A DNA stretch of 33,757 bases from Anaerolineales bacterium (GTDB lineage: Bacteria > Chloroflexota > Anaerolineae > 4572-78 > NAK82). Below, piece by piece: positions 33,624-33,757 of this stretch; position 1 is the first letter of the stretch; each line of letters starts with the position of its first letter. The translations under genes were made by a program, and so were the position numbers. The stretch covers positions 4,562,348-4,596,104 of the forward strand of contig CP070811.1 of NCBI GenBank assembly GCA_020343875.1, in the 5' to 3' direction. The notes under the pieces were generated by a model, which worked only from the letters and a program-made list of their open reading frames with translations, did no database searches and was not told where the DNA came from.

Positions 33624-33652
33624 TTGACACCCCCGCCTCACTAAAGTAAAAT
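33624..33652 (+). promoter_or_regulatory. Consensus promoter reading out of the window
   Basis: TTGACA (33624-33629), a 17-nt spacer and TAAAAT (33647-33652): one mismatch from consensus. It should start a transcript near 33659 for a gene lying beyond 33757. No start codon with a good ribosome binding site and open frame is evident in the last 100 nt. Confidence 0.75.
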
Positions 33653-33757
33653 CTGAACACAGGAAGCTGCACATTGTCCAGACCACTGCCTGCCGCCGCG
33701 CCGTGAAACTGTGGCCCGGGCCAGCGCAATCAAAGAGAACTTTGTGAGAAGGTAAAG

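Overview
The window looks like a chromosomal segment of a Chloroflexota bacterium, probably Anaerolineae-like. This is inferred from gene content: eukaryote-type Rab-like GTPase, RarA with a long C-terminal extension, MoxR/DUF58/DUF4129 module, DUF503, LipM-type octanoyltransferase, FmdB zinc ribbon. The moderately high G+C and promoters close to the sigma-70 consensus fit. No rRNA, tRNA, CRISPR array or intact insertion sequence was seen.

Layout. 1-252: C-terminal end of an AarF/UbiB-type kinase. 253-4017 (minus): MoxR ATPase, DUF58 protein and DUF4129 membrane protein in one operon. 4143-4901: membrane-anchored cell-wall amidase, probably on a leaderless mRNA. 4923-6422 (plus): a compact thiol-redox operon with a consensus promoter, an inverted-repeat operator, thioredoxin, a second membrane-anchored thioredoxin, an FmdB-like zinc ribbon, and a CsoR/CstR-family repressor preceded by a related operator. 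6551-10112 (minus): LipM-like octanoyltransferase, DUF503 protein and sensor kinase, with a clear promoter and terminator. 10274-11335: folD with promoter and terminator. 11560-14205: clpB. 14527-15781: a two-gene unit of a protein of unknown function and a Rab-like GTPase. 16021-18351 (minus): RarA fused to a methyltransferase-like region. 18745-22844: phosphoribosyltransferase, then a Cache/HAMP/GAF/GAF sensor kinase with its NarL-type response regulator. 23230-28043: a complete livKHMGF-type ABC importer. 28243-30544: a decayed stretch holding a urocanase (hutU) remnant, a geranylgeranyl-reductase-like flavoprotein and an EamA transporter remnant. 30749-33490: beta-CASP ribonuclease-like protein and a cysteine-desulfurase-like PLP enzyme. 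A consensus promoter at 33624-33652 points out of the window.

The most notable signal is the second thioredoxin gene (5349-5780). It has an in-frame TGA exactly where the first cysteine of CxxC should be (U-S-T-C, with the conserved Pro at +8). Coding for the rest of the thioredoxin fold, including the cis-Pro, continues in the same frame. An 8-bp perfect hairpin lies 27 nt after the TGA, inside the usual window for a bacterial SECIS element. This is best explained as an undescribed selenocysteine thioredoxin. It sits in an operon apparently controlled by a CstR-like (C36/Y61/C65) repressor through ATACCC-GGGTAT operators, which suggests a persulfide or thiol-stress response. A nonsense mutation or sequencing error is the alternative.
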